A DNA stretch of 14,663 bases from an uncultured Anaerolineae bacterium (GCA_903854805.1 CAINXK010000473.1:1-14663), one strand, 5' to 3'; counted from the stretch's first letter, positions 5,405 through 12,986 are shown. The notes: a model not told the origin generated them from the letters alone. Numbers and translations: made by a program.

Positions 5405-5873
5405 CGATATCACCCGCCATCTGGCGGATTTGAGTGCAGAAATTGTTACGGAAAACATGGTTTCCTGGGAACAAGTGGTCGCACAAATTGAAACGATGAT
5501 TGAAAAAAAATCATCCCGGTATTGGAACACCACAAAGCTGGATTTTATCCGCGCAGTGGCCATCACCAAAGAAGCCAGGCTCTTTCGCGCCGGTCTTTCA
5601 CGTGTTTATCTGACCATTTCAACCGCCCAAAAACATGGTCTGGAAAGAGGCGATCGCTTTTTGCGGTTGATCTGGAATGAGAAAAATATTCCTGTGATCG
5701 AATATTGTAAATTCGGCAAGACTTCGACCCAAAGCCATGTTTTGAATACATTTGATGATCCGCTCTTTCTGCTGATGCCATTTCTCAAGCGCTTATGGTA
5801 CGAGAGCAAGGATAGACCGCAGCCGGAAGAAGCGAACCCGGAAGAAGCGAACCCGGAAGAAGTGAACGCATAA
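5397..5873 (+). CDS. Unrecognised 158-residue protein in the pyr operon
   Basis: I do not recognise this family. The protein is soluble with no signal peptide or clear membrane segment. Residues 1-40 look helical (WEQVVAQIETMIEKK). The middle (45-135) mixes basic and aromatic residues (RYWNTTKLDFIRAV, RFLRLIWNEKNIPVIEY). The C-terminus is an acidic tail of three five-residue units, PEEAN-PEEAN-PEEVN (143-157). Its ATG overlaps the end of pyrC by 8 bases and has AGGGAG 7 bases upstream, so it is translationally coupled to pyrC. pyrB follows 39 bases later. This placement argues that it is a real gene with a role tied to dihydroorotase or aspartate carbamoyltransferase, for instance as an assembly or regulatory partner, but that is inference. 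No pyrI regulatory subunit is present nearby, and this protein shows no Cys4 zinc motif like PyrI. Confidence 0.85.
   Translation: MADDITRHLADLSAEIVTENMVSWEQVVAQIETMIEKKSSRYWNTTKLDFIRAVAITKEARLFRAGLSRVYLTISTAQKHGLERGDRFLRLIWNEKNIPVIEYCKFGKTSTQSHVLNTFDDPLFLLMPFLKRLWYESKDRPQPEEANPEEANPEEVNA
5823..5867 (+). repeat. Three tandem 15-bp units encoding PEEAN
   Basis: The unit CCGGAAGAAGCGAAC occurs at 5823-5837 and 5838-5852, and with one substitution at 5853-5867. It encodes the acidic tail of the upstream-coupled unknown protein. Near identity at DNA level points to recent slippage expansion. Confidence 0.9.
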
Positions 5874-5912
5874 CTTTACATGTCATAAAATTCAATAACA
5901 AAGGAGAGATGT

Positions 5913-6893
5913 ATGCCCACCACGCCTGCAAACCCGCACCTGCCCTTTGGCGATGATAAAAACGCGCCCTGGTACGGCAAGGATATCTTATCTGTAAAGC
6001 AGTTTAGCCATGCCGACTTGAAATATGTTTTCGGCGTGGCGCACGAGATGCGCGGCATGGTTGAGCGCATCGGTACATTCGATTTGCTCAAAGGCAAGAT
6101 CCTGGCGAATCTATTCTATGAACCTTCCACACGTACATCATCGTCATTTACTGCTGCGATGGAACGCCTGGGCGGAAGTGTCATCCCGATCAGCGAGGTG
6201 AAGTATTCATCAGTTTCCAAGGGCGAGAGCCTGCCTGACACTGTGCGCACCCTGGAATGCTATGCCGATGTGATCGTGCTGCGCCATCCTGAGACTGGTG
6301 CGGCGGCGCTGGCGGCCAAATATGCGCGCAAACCGGTCATCAATGCCGGCGATGGCGTGGGCGAGCATCCCACCCAGGCCTTACTGGATGCCTTCACGAT
6401 CAGGGAAGAACTTGGACGGTTGGACAACCTGACCGTAACCATGCTAGGTGACTTGAAATATGGACGCACCGTGCATTCGTTGGCGCGCTTGCTTTCAAAC
6501 TTTAGTGGGATCAAGTTGAATTATGTCTCGCCAGAGATCCTGCGCATGCCCCGGGAAGTGATGGCAGAAGTCGGCGAGAAGGGTATTCCCCAGGCCGAAT
6601 TCAATGTGCTTGAAAAGGTGCTGCCCGAAACCGATGTGCTCTACGTCACGCGTGTCCAGAAGGAGCGTTTTGAAGATCAGGATTTGTATGAAAGCGTGAA
6701 GGGAGCCTTCGTGGTGGATCCGGAGATTATGAAAGCTGCAAAACAAGAAATGATCGTCATGCACCCCTTACCGCGAGTGGGTGAGATCAGCGTGGATTTT
6801 GATGATGACCCGCGCGCCGCGTACTTCCGCCAGATGGAATACGGTCTGTATGTCCGTATGGCCTTGCTGGCAATGGTATTGGGAAAGGCCTAA
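5913..6893 (+). CDS. pyrB: Aspartate carbamoyltransferase catalytic subunit
   Basis: A 326-residue enzyme that transfers the carbamoyl group from carbamoyl phosphate to aspartate, the committed step of pyrimidine synthesis. The carbamoyl-phosphate loop is STRT (72-75). Lys103 lies in SKGES, Arg124 in LRHP, His152 and Gln155 in HPTQALLD, Arg185 in [11 protein letters not shown], Arg247 and Gln249 in TRVQKER, and HPLPR is at 284-288. All expected active-site residues are present and the length is typical once a 20-residue N-terminal tail is allowed for. Many stretches (for example [14 protein letters not shown] and DPRAAYFRQ) read like the ATCase domain of animal CAD. AAGGAGAG lies 4 bases before the chosen ATG; an overlapping ATG at 5909 is out of frame. 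No pyrI regulatory gene accompanies it, so allosteric control by nucleotides, if any, is not of the E. coli type. Confidence 0.97.
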   Translation: MPTTPANPHLPFGDDKNAPWYGKDILSVKQFSHADLKYVFGVAHEMRGMVERIGTFDLLKGKILANLFYEPSTRTSSSFTAAMERLGGSVIPISEVKYSSVSKGESLPDTVRTLECYADVIVLRHPETGAAALAAKYARKPVINAGDGVGEHPTQALLDAFTIREELGRLDNLTVTMLGDLKYGRTVHSLARLLSNFSGIKLNYVSPEILRMPREVMAEVGEKGIPQAEFNVLEKVLPETDVLYVTRVQKERFEDQDLYESVKGAFVVDPEIMKAAKQEMIVMHPLPRVGEISVDFDDDPRAAYFRQMEYGLYVRMALLAMVLGKA

Positions 6894-6974
6894 AAATAAC
6901 GGGCAGATGGCGCAGGTTGAGTGGGTCTTTCTGGAATGAGTAGGTAAAGCGATCCCATCCATGAAAACCAGCTC

Positions 6975-6988
6975 GATTTGTGCAAATC
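6975..6988. repeat. Short palindrome upstream of pyrF
   Basis: GATTTG-TG-CAAATC is a perfect 6-bp inverted repeat with a 2-base centre, 18 bases before the pyrF ATG in the 113-base pyrB-pyrF gap. It may be an operator or a translation-affecting hairpin (5-bp stem with a 4-base loop), or chance. Confidence 0.3.
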
Positions 6989-7006
6989 TGCACCCACACA
7001 CATCCT

Positions 7007-7840
7007 ATGGAAACTTTCTTCTCTTTTCTCGAAAGACGTATTGACGACTGCTCGTCCCTGCTGTGTATTGGCCTGGACCCGCATGTGTCTGACCTTGAAC
7101 AACCCAGCGCCGCCTCAGCGTTGGAGTTCAGCCTGAATATCATCAAGCAGACTGCGCCGTATGCCGCAGCTTTCAAACCCAACGCCGCTTTTTTCGAGCA
7201 GTTTGGTTCGAGAGGCTGGAGCGCGCTTAAGGAAGTAATTGCTGCCATCAAGCACGAGTCCCACCGCATGGGTTCGCGGATCCCGGTCATCCTGGATGCC
7301 AAGCGCGGCGATATTGCTTCCACCGCCGAAGCCTACGCAGAATCCACTTTTTCTAGGCTTGGTGCGCATGGCATCACACTCAGTCCGTATCTTGGCAAAG
7401 ATTCGATCGACCCATTCATTGAGAACCAGGAAAACGGTGTTTTTCTGCTCTGTAAGACTTCCAACCCGGGTTCCGGAGATCTACAGGATCTGCAGCTCGA
7501 AGGTGGCGATTTGCTCTATGAGCGGGTTGCGCGGTTGGCTTCGCAGTGGAATACCAAAAACAATATCGGCCTGGTTGTGGGCGCCACTCAACCCGAAGCG
7601 CTAGCCAGGGTCCGCGCAATTGCACCAGGCCTGTGGTTCCTGGCTCCAGGAATAGGTGCCCAGGGCGGTGATCTGGAAACAGCACTCAACGCCGGGCTGC
7701 GCACTGATGGCAAAGGCATGCTGCTGCCGGTCTCCCGAGGTATCTCGCGGGCAGCCAACCCGGCTCAGGCGGCTTCTGAGCTGCGCGATCAGATCATTGC
7801 GCTTCAACATCAGCTCAGGCCAGACTTCACGCGGCGCTAA
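7007..7840 (+). CDS. pyrF: Orotidine 5'-phosphate decarboxylase, type 2
   Basis: Decarboxylates OMP to UMP, the last step of de novo UMP synthesis. From ATG 7007 the product has 277 residues, the usual size of the larger type 2 subfamily. It shows LCIGLDP near the start, PNAAFFEQFG, the catalytic DAKRGDI (97-103) with the Asp-Lys-Asp array, SPYLGKDSIDPF, LCKTSNPGSGD, and the phosphate-site region APGIGAQGGD and PVSRGIS near the C-terminus. A GTG at 6980 would add nine residues. I prefer the ATG because the family normally begins just before FF..L..R. Neither start has a clear Shine-Dalgarno sequence, unlike its neighbours. It follows pyrB by 113 bases with no strong terminator and precedes pyrE by 33 bases, so it is probably co-transcribed. 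Confidence 0.95.
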   Translation: METFFSFLERRIDDCSSLLCIGLDPHVSDLEQPSAASALEFSLNIIKQTAPYAAAFKPNAAFFEQFGSRGWSALKEVIAAIKHESHRMGSRIPVILDAKRGDIASTAEAYAESTFSRLGAHGITLSPYLGKDSIDPFIENQENGVFLLCKTSNPGSGDLQDLQLEGGDLLYERVARLASQWNTKNNIGLVVGATQPEALARVRAIAPGLWFLAPGIGAQGGDLETALNAGLRTDGKGMLLPVSRGISRAANPAQAASELRDQIIALQHQLRPDFTRR

Positions 7841-7873
7841 GCCTGCCCTTACTGGCAACCAAGGAAGAAAAAC

Positions 7874-8476
7874 ATGACTGAAAATATGATCGCTGCCCTG
7901 GCTGATGGTTTGCTGGAGGCCGGCTGTATTAAGTTTGGCGAGTTCACATTGAAATCCGGGTTGAAATCACCCATTTATATCGATCTGCGCCAGATCATCA
8001 CCTATCCAAAGCTGCTCAAGCAGGTGGGCGCCGCTTATTTGCCGGTGCTTGCAAAGTTGGAGTTTAAACGTCTGGCGGGCTTGCCTTATGCTGCCATCCC
8101 AATCGCGACTGCCATTAGCCTGGCGGGTGATTACCCCATGATCTACCCGCGCAAGGAAGTCAAAACCTATGGCACAAAGGCCGAGATCGAAGGCGAATAC
8201 CATGCTGGTGAACTTGTCGTGGTGATCGATGATCTTGCCACCACGGGCGGCAGCAAGTTTGAGGCAATTGAGAAACTCTCGGCGGTGGGCCTGGTGGTCA
8301 AAGATGTGGTGGTGCTTGTCGACCGGCAATCTGGCGCCAGCGAAGCCCTTGCTCAGGCTGGGTTTAGTCTGCATTCAGTTCTGACGATCCGCGAAATGCT
8401 GGATCATTGGGAAGCAACCGGCAAGGTGCCTTCTGCCAGCATCCAGGCAGCCCGTGATTTTCTCGCCAATAATTGA
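7874..8476 (+). CDS. pyrE: Orotate phosphoribosyltransferase
   Basis: A 200-residue type I phosphoribosyltransferase that makes OMP from orotate and PRPP. The orotate-side segment FGEFTLKSGLKSPIYIDLR lies at 21-39, the flexible-loop segment RKEVKTYGTK at 93-102, and the PRPP motif VVVIDDLATTGGS at 115-127. The length is normal for a stand-alone enzyme. Several stretches (KSPIYIDLR, GLPYAAIPIAT, RKE.K.YGTK) resemble the OPRT half of animal UMP synthase. The ATG has AAGGA 8 bases upstream. The gene lies 33 bases after pyrF, so the products that act in succession (PyrE then PyrF) are made together. In some bacteria and trypanosomatids the two are fused in this same PyrF-PyrE order; here they are separate. 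Confidence 0.96.
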   Translation: MTENMIAALADGLLEAGCIKFGEFTLKSGLKSPIYIDLRQIITYPKLLKQVGAAYLPVLAKLEFKRLAGLPYAAIPIATAISLAGDYPMIYPRKEVKTYGTKAEIEGEYHAGELVVVIDDLATTGGSKFEAIEKLSAVGLVVKDVVVLVDRQSGASEALAQAGFSLHSVLTIREMLDHWEATGKVPSASIQAARDFLANN

Positions 8477-8543
8477 CCTCAGGTAGGTTGGCAAAATTCC
8501 GTGCCTACCCGCAATAAACTACTGGCGGCGAAGAGCGGGCCTT

Positions 8544-8574
8544 CCAGCTTGAATCTTGGTAAGTTTCGAGCTGG
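8544..8574 (+). promoter_or_regulatory. Hairpin between pyrE and the Nudix gene
   Basis: CCAGCTTGAA (8544-8553) pairs with TTCGAGCTGG (8565-8574) over 10 positions with one T-G wobble and an 11-base loop. No T run follows. It may be an mRNA processing or stability element within the 174-base gap. No clear promoter for the Nudix gene is visible. Confidence 0.4.
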
Positions 8575-8650
8575 CAGTGACCGGTATTCATTCTTCGTCT
8601 TGATTAGACTTCAAACCAGGTTTTGATCGTGTGCAACATGAAAGGATTTT

Positions 8651-9271
8651 ATGACGGAAACCCCAAAATGGCTTGATTGGGCGCGCGAAATTTATTCGCT
8701 TTCCCAGGCCGGCATCACCTACAGTGGCAACGATTATGATATTCAGCGCTACCAGCGCCTGCAGGAAATTACTGCCGAAATGCTCGCCAGCCAGTCGGAA
8801 CTTTCCAAGCAAACCGTCTTGCAAAGTTTCTCGATGCAGCATGGTTATGCTACGCCCAAAATCGATGTACGTGGAGCAGTCATTCGTGATGGGAAAATCC
8901 TGCTGGTGCGCGAAAGAACAGACGGACGTTGGGCCATGCCCGGCGGCTGGGGTGATATCGGTGATGCCCCGGCGGCCATGGTTGTGCGTGAAGTTTGGGA
9001 GGAGAGCGGCTTCAGGGTCAATGTGGATAAACTGGTGGGAGTTTATGATGCCAACCGCCTCCAGCCCTTGGAGTTCTACCATCTCTATAAGTTGATCTTT
9101 CTGTGTTCAATCACCAGCGGATCAGCCACTCCGAGTATTGAAACCCTGGATGTGGAATTCTTCGGGATGGACAATTTACCACCGCTTTCAGAAACTCGCA
9201 CCAATATAAGAATTCTGAATGAGGTCTTTGCACATTATGAGAACCCAGGCAGGCCAACATTTTTTGAGTAG
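8651..9271 (+). CDS. Nudix hydrolase with N-terminal Nudix_N-type domain
   Basis: A 206-residue protein likely hydrolysing a nucleoside diphosphate linked to another group. Residues about 6-60 (PKWLDWAREIYSLSQAG) fit the helical N-terminal domain (Pfam Nudix_N) of enzymes active on substrates such as ADP-ribose or CDP-choline. The Nudix box spans 99-121. It reads GGWGDIGD, seven residues, then REVWEESGF, so the catalytic REVxEExG core is intact but the first Glu of GX5E is Asp; this position often varies in the subfamily. The substrate cannot be told from sequence. The start has AAAGGA 4 bases upstream. It sits between pyrE and pyrD, which suggests a link to pyrimidine nucleotide metabolism or housecleaning, but that is only positional. 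Confidence 0.88.
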   Translation: MTETPKWLDWAREIYSLSQAGITYSGNDYDIQRYQRLQEITAEMLASQSELSKQTVLQSFSMQHGYATPKIDVRGAVIRDGKILLVRERTDGRWAMPGGWGDIGDAPAAMVVREVWEESGFRVNVDKLVGVYDANRLQPLEFYHLYKLIFLCSITSGSATPSIETLDVEFFGMDNLPPLSETRTNIRILNEVFAHYENPGRPTFFE

Positions 9272-9385
9272 CATCTTGTCCAATTGAAAAGACCATTCCT
9301 GCGTGGCGAGAACGTGGTAGCAGCCAGGGCAGCTGTTGGTGTTGTTCATATTTCCGAATTTTATTATTGAGCTGACGAGGTGCTG

Positions 9386-10474
9386 ATGAGTTTTTACCAA
9401 CCATTTCGATCGTTATTGTTCAAACTCGAGCCAGAACTGGCCCACAACCTGACCCTGCAGTTGGTGCGCCTGGCGGGTATCCTGCCGCCGACACGCTGGT
9501 TGTTGGATGCGTTATTTTCTGCGCCGCAGAAACCAGTGGAAGTCTTTGGGTTGAAGTTCAAAAACCCGGTTGGGCTGGCGGCGGGCTATGACAAGGATGG
9601 CATCGCCATCCAGGGGCTGGCGGCCTTGGGCTTTGGGCATATCGAAATCGGTACTGTCACCCCGCGCCCGCAAGCGGGCAATCCAAAACCGAGAGTATTC
9701 CGCCTGCTGGAAGATGAATCCGTGATCAATCGGATGGGTTTCCCCAGCCGTGGCACAGAATATGTCCAGATCCAACTCAACCCAACTCTGGCGGGCGGCA
9801 TCTGGGAATGGATCACCGGCATGCCGTTGATGAAAGGGCGCAAACCACCGAAAATGCAGCGCCTAGCGATCTTGGGCGTAAACCTTGGAAAAAATAAAGA
9901 TACTCCCAACGAACAGGCTGTTTATGATTACCTGGCTCTGCTCCAGAACTATGCTTCACTGGCCGATTACCTGACCATTAATGTCAGTTCTCCGAACACC
10001 GTGGGCTTGCGCAGTCTGCAAGGACGCGAGGCGCTGGAGGGGTTGCTAACGCAATTGAATACCCAACGGTCTTGCGAAGAGGTGCGCCTGAAAAAGAAAC
10101 TGCCATTATTGGTGAAACTGGCTCCTGATCTTAGCGAAAAGGAACTTGATGAAGCTGTTGGAGTGATCGTTGATGCTGGCATGGACGGCATCATCGCCTC
10201 CAACACCACGCTTGCGCGCGAGGGCCTGCGTTCGGCCCAGCGGGACGAGAGCGGTGGGTTGAGCGGCAAGGCGCTTACCCGCATGAGTGATGATGTGCTG
10301 GCGCGGGTACTGAAAAGCGCGACAGGACGCATCCCTGTGGTTGGGGTTGGCGGAATCATGACTCCAGAGGATGCTAAGCGCAAGTTGGAGATGGGCGCCA
10401 GCCTGGTGCAGGTTTACACCGGTCTGATCTATGCCGGGCCCGGGTTGGTAAAGCAAATTGTGACAAACATATAG
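9386..10474 (+). CDS. pyrD: Dihydroorotate dehydrogenase (quinone), class 2
   Basis: A 362-residue FMN enzyme that oxidises dihydroorotate to orotate at the membrane with quinone as acceptor. The N-terminal helices (LLFKLEPELAHNLTLQLVR, 10-28) are the membrane- and quinone-contacting segment that defines class 2. Further landmarks are NPVGLAAGYDKDG (60-72), NRMGFPS (115-121), GVNLGKNKDT (164-173), and NVSSPNTVGLR (199-209), where Ser202 is the catalytic base expected for class 2 rather than the Cys of class 1. The FMN phosphate region is VVGVGGI (318-324) with YTGLIY (345-350). Absence of a pyrK gene agrees with class 2. GAGG lies 5 bases before the chosen ATG; a GTG two codons earlier (9380) would overlap that site. 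It implies a quinone-based respiratory chain. It follows the Nudix gene by 114 bases. Confidence 0.96.
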   Translation: MSFYQPFRSLLFKLEPELAHNLTLQLVRLAGILPPTRWLLDALFSAPQKPVEVFGLKFKNPVGLAAGYDKDGIAIQGLAALGFGHIEIGTVTPRPQAGNPKPRVFRLLEDESVINRMGFPSRGTEYVQIQLNPTLAGGIWEWITGMPLMKGRKPPKMQRLAILGVNLGKNKDTPNEQAVYDYLALLQNYASLADYLTINVSSPNTVGLRSLQGREALEGLLTQLNTQRSCEEVRLKKKLPLLVKLAPDLSEKELDEAVGVIVDAGMDGIIASNTTLAREGLRSAQRDESGGLSGKALTRMSDDVLARVLKSATGRIPVVGVGGIMTPEDAKRKLEMGASLVQVYTGLIYAGPGLVKQIVTNI

Positions 10475-10498
10475 GGCATCTTTGCGGATGCCCTATAT
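10469..10498. terminator. Terminator shared by pyrD and the convergent kinase gene
   Basis: A perfect 12-bp stem, ATATAGGGCATC (10469-10480) with GATGCCCTATAT (10487-10498), encloses a TTTGCG loop. It begins inside the last codons of pyrD, whose TAG lies in the 5' arm. It sits 46 bases from the 3' end of the convergent kinase gene. Neither side has a long T run, but the AT-rich base and position suit bidirectional termination. Confidence 0.7.
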
Positions 10499-10544
10499 CT
10501 AACACGTTAATTTTGTTACGAAAATAAACACCCGCTGGCTAAAT

Positions 10545-12743
10545 TTACTTGGCGATATGCAGCGCTGGTTGAGGTGCTTCCTTCGGGTTCGTAAAGAAAC
10601 CATCCGGCATGGGAATGGGGGTCAATTCAGCTCCGCTGCGGAAGGAGCTGACCGGAATATAATAAAACTGTTCTGGCGAGCTGGGATCATCTTTGTTGAT
10701 GAAGGCGAAGAAGATATAAGCACCATCCGGGCTCCAACGCGCATCGCGGTAACAACAACGCGATTTAGAAGCGATGATCGGGTTTTCCAGAGTGCCCTTA
10801 CGCAGCTCACCAGAGTATGTATATAAATAACCCCAGCCGTTGCGGTCCATGGTGTTCATCAGGAAAAGGAAACCGCCATCCCAGTCAAAATCGGGCAGAA
10901 CGGGCCGGCTGCCATAACCTTCAGGAGAAAAGCGTGTACCGGGGAATTCATCCTGGGTGCTGAGCTTTTTCGGATCGCAGCTGCTGATGTCGGTGATGCG
11001 GATCAAGTCGACAGGTTTTCCGGCCGCATCTCCGCCTTCAAATAACCACGCGACGGTTTTACTATCCTTGCCCCAGCGGAATAGCTTCAGGTGCACGGCG
11101 GCCAGGGTGCTGCCAGTATAGTTGATACAGCCATTCATGGCGATCAAGCCGTCTTTGCCGCGTGCGGCTTTTAATTTAGCCAGGTCAAAAGGCACAATAT
11201 ACATTTCGCGGTTGAGCGAGATGGCAACCTGCTTGCCGTCTGGCGATACCCGGAATTCGTCCAAAAGTTTGGCAAATGGGAAAGATACGATCGTGTCAAA
11301 CTGACCGGTATCTGCGTTAATAGTATTAACATTGGTACCGCTGATAAATACCAGCAGGTTGCTGCCAGGGATCCATTGCAAATTTGTCTTGGAGACCTTG
11401 TCGTTGGTCAACACGTGCAGCTCAGAGCCATCAATGTTCATCAGCCAGACTTCGTTTGATGCAATGAAGGCCACCTTATCAACGCCACCCGGCGCGGCAG
11501 CCGGCACGGTTGGAACAATCGGGGCCGTAGGTGCGACTTCAGTAGCCGGTGGCTGAGTGGGCTCAGCTTGTACGGTTGGTTCAATGGTCGCGCTAGGTTC
11601 AACCGGGGCAGTTGGTACGATCACTTCGGTCAGGACGATGGCCACCGGTTGAGTGGTAGCTGGTAAGGTTGCTGTACTGGAGCACCAGGGCGGCATGGGC
11701 CAGGGACCAGTTGGCGGGCAAATATTGAACACGCCCATCGCTATCACTGCCATCAGGCATAGCCCCAGCAAACCACCAATCAGGATCAGGGGTAACGAAA
11801 TATTCAACCCGCCAGCCTGTATGGTTCCCGGTTGGGCAATGCGTGTTTTACCTGGAGCAGCCCGGGTTCTTGATGCTGCCAAGCGCGTAGCTGTGAATGT
11901 GGCGGTTTTGATGGCGTCTTCAGCGCTCTGCCCGCCAGCAACTGCCGAAAGCGCCGCGCTTAATTCCCCGGCGCTCGAGAAGCGTTCAGCCGGAATCTTT
12001 GCCATGGCTTTTTCAATCACAGCTTCAATGGCGCCGGGCAGGTTGGGCGCAGTATCCAGAATGTGGGGGATGGGTTCGGTGATCTGTTTGACCACAACCG
12101 CCATGGGTGTGGTTGCCTGATATGGTTGGGTGCCCGAGAGCATTTCGTAAATGATCACGCCGAGCGCATAAACATCGCTGCGCCCATCGACCAACTCGCC
12201 CTGGGCTTGTTCCGGGCTCATGTAAGCGGGTGTGCCGATGATTGCGCCACCAGTAACAGTGGCACCCTGGGATTGTGTCATTTTGGCAATGCCAAAGTCA
12301 GAAACGAAGGGTTCACCACTACGGTCAAAAAGAATATTGCCTGGTTTTAGATCGCGATGGACAATTCCCTTAAAGTGGGCTTCGTCCAGAGCGGGTGCCA
12401 GCCGTTCCATAATTTTGGCTGTCGCCGTCAGGGATAATGGCCCTTTTGAAATTGTATCTGCCAGTGAGCCACCAGTCATGCAGCGCATCACAAAATAGGG
12501 CTGTCCGTCTTCGTCACCAACATCGTACACAGGTACGATAGCCTGGTGTTCCAGAGCGGCAATTGTCTTCGCCTCGCGCTCGAAGCGCACGCGGAATTGC
12601 GGGTCGTGCATCAATTCGCGCGGTAGCACTTTGATAGCCACTTCGCGTTCAAACCGCGGATCGTAGGCTTTATAAACGGTGGCCATTCCGCCGCGTCCGA
12701 GCTCTGATTTAATTTCGTAGCGCCCAATTTTTTGCTGAGTCAT
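10545..12743 (-). CDS. Transmembrane Hanks-type Ser/Thr kinase with extracellular propeller-like domain
   Basis: A 732-residue PknB-like receptor kinase. The cytoplasmic kinase domain (8-270) has the glycine loop GRGGMATVY (16-24), Lys38 in VAIK, Glu57 in helix C, HRDLKPGN (129-136), DFG (149-151) and GTPAYMSPE (170-178), so it should be active. A juxtamembrane region (275-312) is rich in Thr/Arg and may be autophosphorylated. One membrane helix spans about 317-341. A Thr/Pro-rich stalk (about 358-430) leads to a C-terminal domain (from about 432) with motifs such as NEVWLMNIDGSELHVLT, FRVSPDGKQVAIS and ARWSPDGAYIFF. These are typical of TolB/PD40-type beta-propeller blades and suggest an extracytoplasmic ligand or protein sensor. 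There are no PASTA repeats. The start ATG has no Shine-Dalgarno sequence and lies right after a -10-like box, so the mRNA may be leaderless. Its target is unknown. Confidence 0.93.
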   Translation of the reverse strand: MTQQKIGRYEIKSELGRGGMATVYKAYDPRFEREVAIKVLPRELMHDPQFRVRFEREAKTIAALEHQAIVPVYDVGDEDGQPYFVMRCMTGGSLADTISKGPLSLTATAKIMERLAPALDEAHFKGIVHRDLKPGNILFDRSGEPFVSDFGIAKMTQSQGATVTGGAIIGTPAYMSPEQAQGELVDGRSDVYALGVIIYEMLSGTQPYQATTPMAVVVKQITEPIPHILDTAPNLPGAIEAVIEKAMAKIPAERFSSAGELSAALSAVAGGQSAEDAIKTATFTATRLAASRTRAAPGKTRIAQPGTIQAGGLNISLPLILIGGLLGLCLMAVIAMGVFNICPPTGPWPMPPWCSSTATLPATTQPVAIVLTEVIVPTAPVEPSATIEPTVQAEPTQPPATEVAPTAPIVPTVPAAAPGGVDKVAFIASNEVWLMNIDGSELHVLTNDKVSKTNLQWIPGSNLLVFISGTNVNTINADTGQFDTIVSFPFAKLLDEFRVSPDGKQVAISLNREMYIVPFDLAKLKAARGKDGLIAMNGCINYTGSTLAAVHLKLFRWGKDSKTVAWLFEGGDAAGKPVDLIRITDISSCDPKKLSTQDEFPGTRFSPEGYGSRPVLPDFDWDGGFLFLMNTMDRNGWGYLYTYSGELRKGTLENPIIASKSRCCYRDARWSPDGAYIFFAFINKDDPSSPEQFYYIPVSSFRSGAELTPIPMPDGFFTNPKEAPQPALHIAK

Positions 12744-12750
12744 AGTTTGT

Positions 12751-12780
12751 ATTTTAGCATGGATGACAATAAAGAATTAA
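12751..12780 (-). promoter_or_regulatory. Probable promoter for a leaderless kinase mRNA
   Basis: On the minus strand TAAAAT (12751-12756) matches five of six -10 positions, with TTAATT (12775-12780) 18 bases upstream as a weak -35. Only 7 bases separate the -10 box from the kinase ATG (12741-12743), so transcription should begin at or within a base or two of the start codon. Confidence 0.45.
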
Positions 12781-12882
12781 GATGAATTTACTCCGGGAAG
12801 CGCGTTGTTTCGCGGATCGACCAGGGTATGGAGTAATTTTACAAGGTACCCAGACGAAAAGCAAGAAGAAGGAGAGATTGGT

Positions 12883-12909
12883 ATGTTTTTCTTTATTTGG
12901 GCGTGTTAA
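12883..12909 (+). CDS. Eight-residue mini-ORF with strong ribosome site
   Basis: AGAAGGAGAG (12866-12875) precedes ATG 12883 by 7 bases and opens the peptide MFFFIWAC, followed by TAA. The ribosome site is as good as those of the real genes nearby, yet the ORF is tiny and very hydrophobic. It could be a leader peptide, a decayed gene start or chance. No gene follows on this strand before the tRNA. Confidence 0.25.
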   Translation: MFFFIWAC

Positions 12910-12986
12910 TTTCTGAAAACCAACGACATGTTCGATAGTTTGGTGCTGCTGGAGATTGGCGAACTGAGAAATCAGCCTGGATAATG

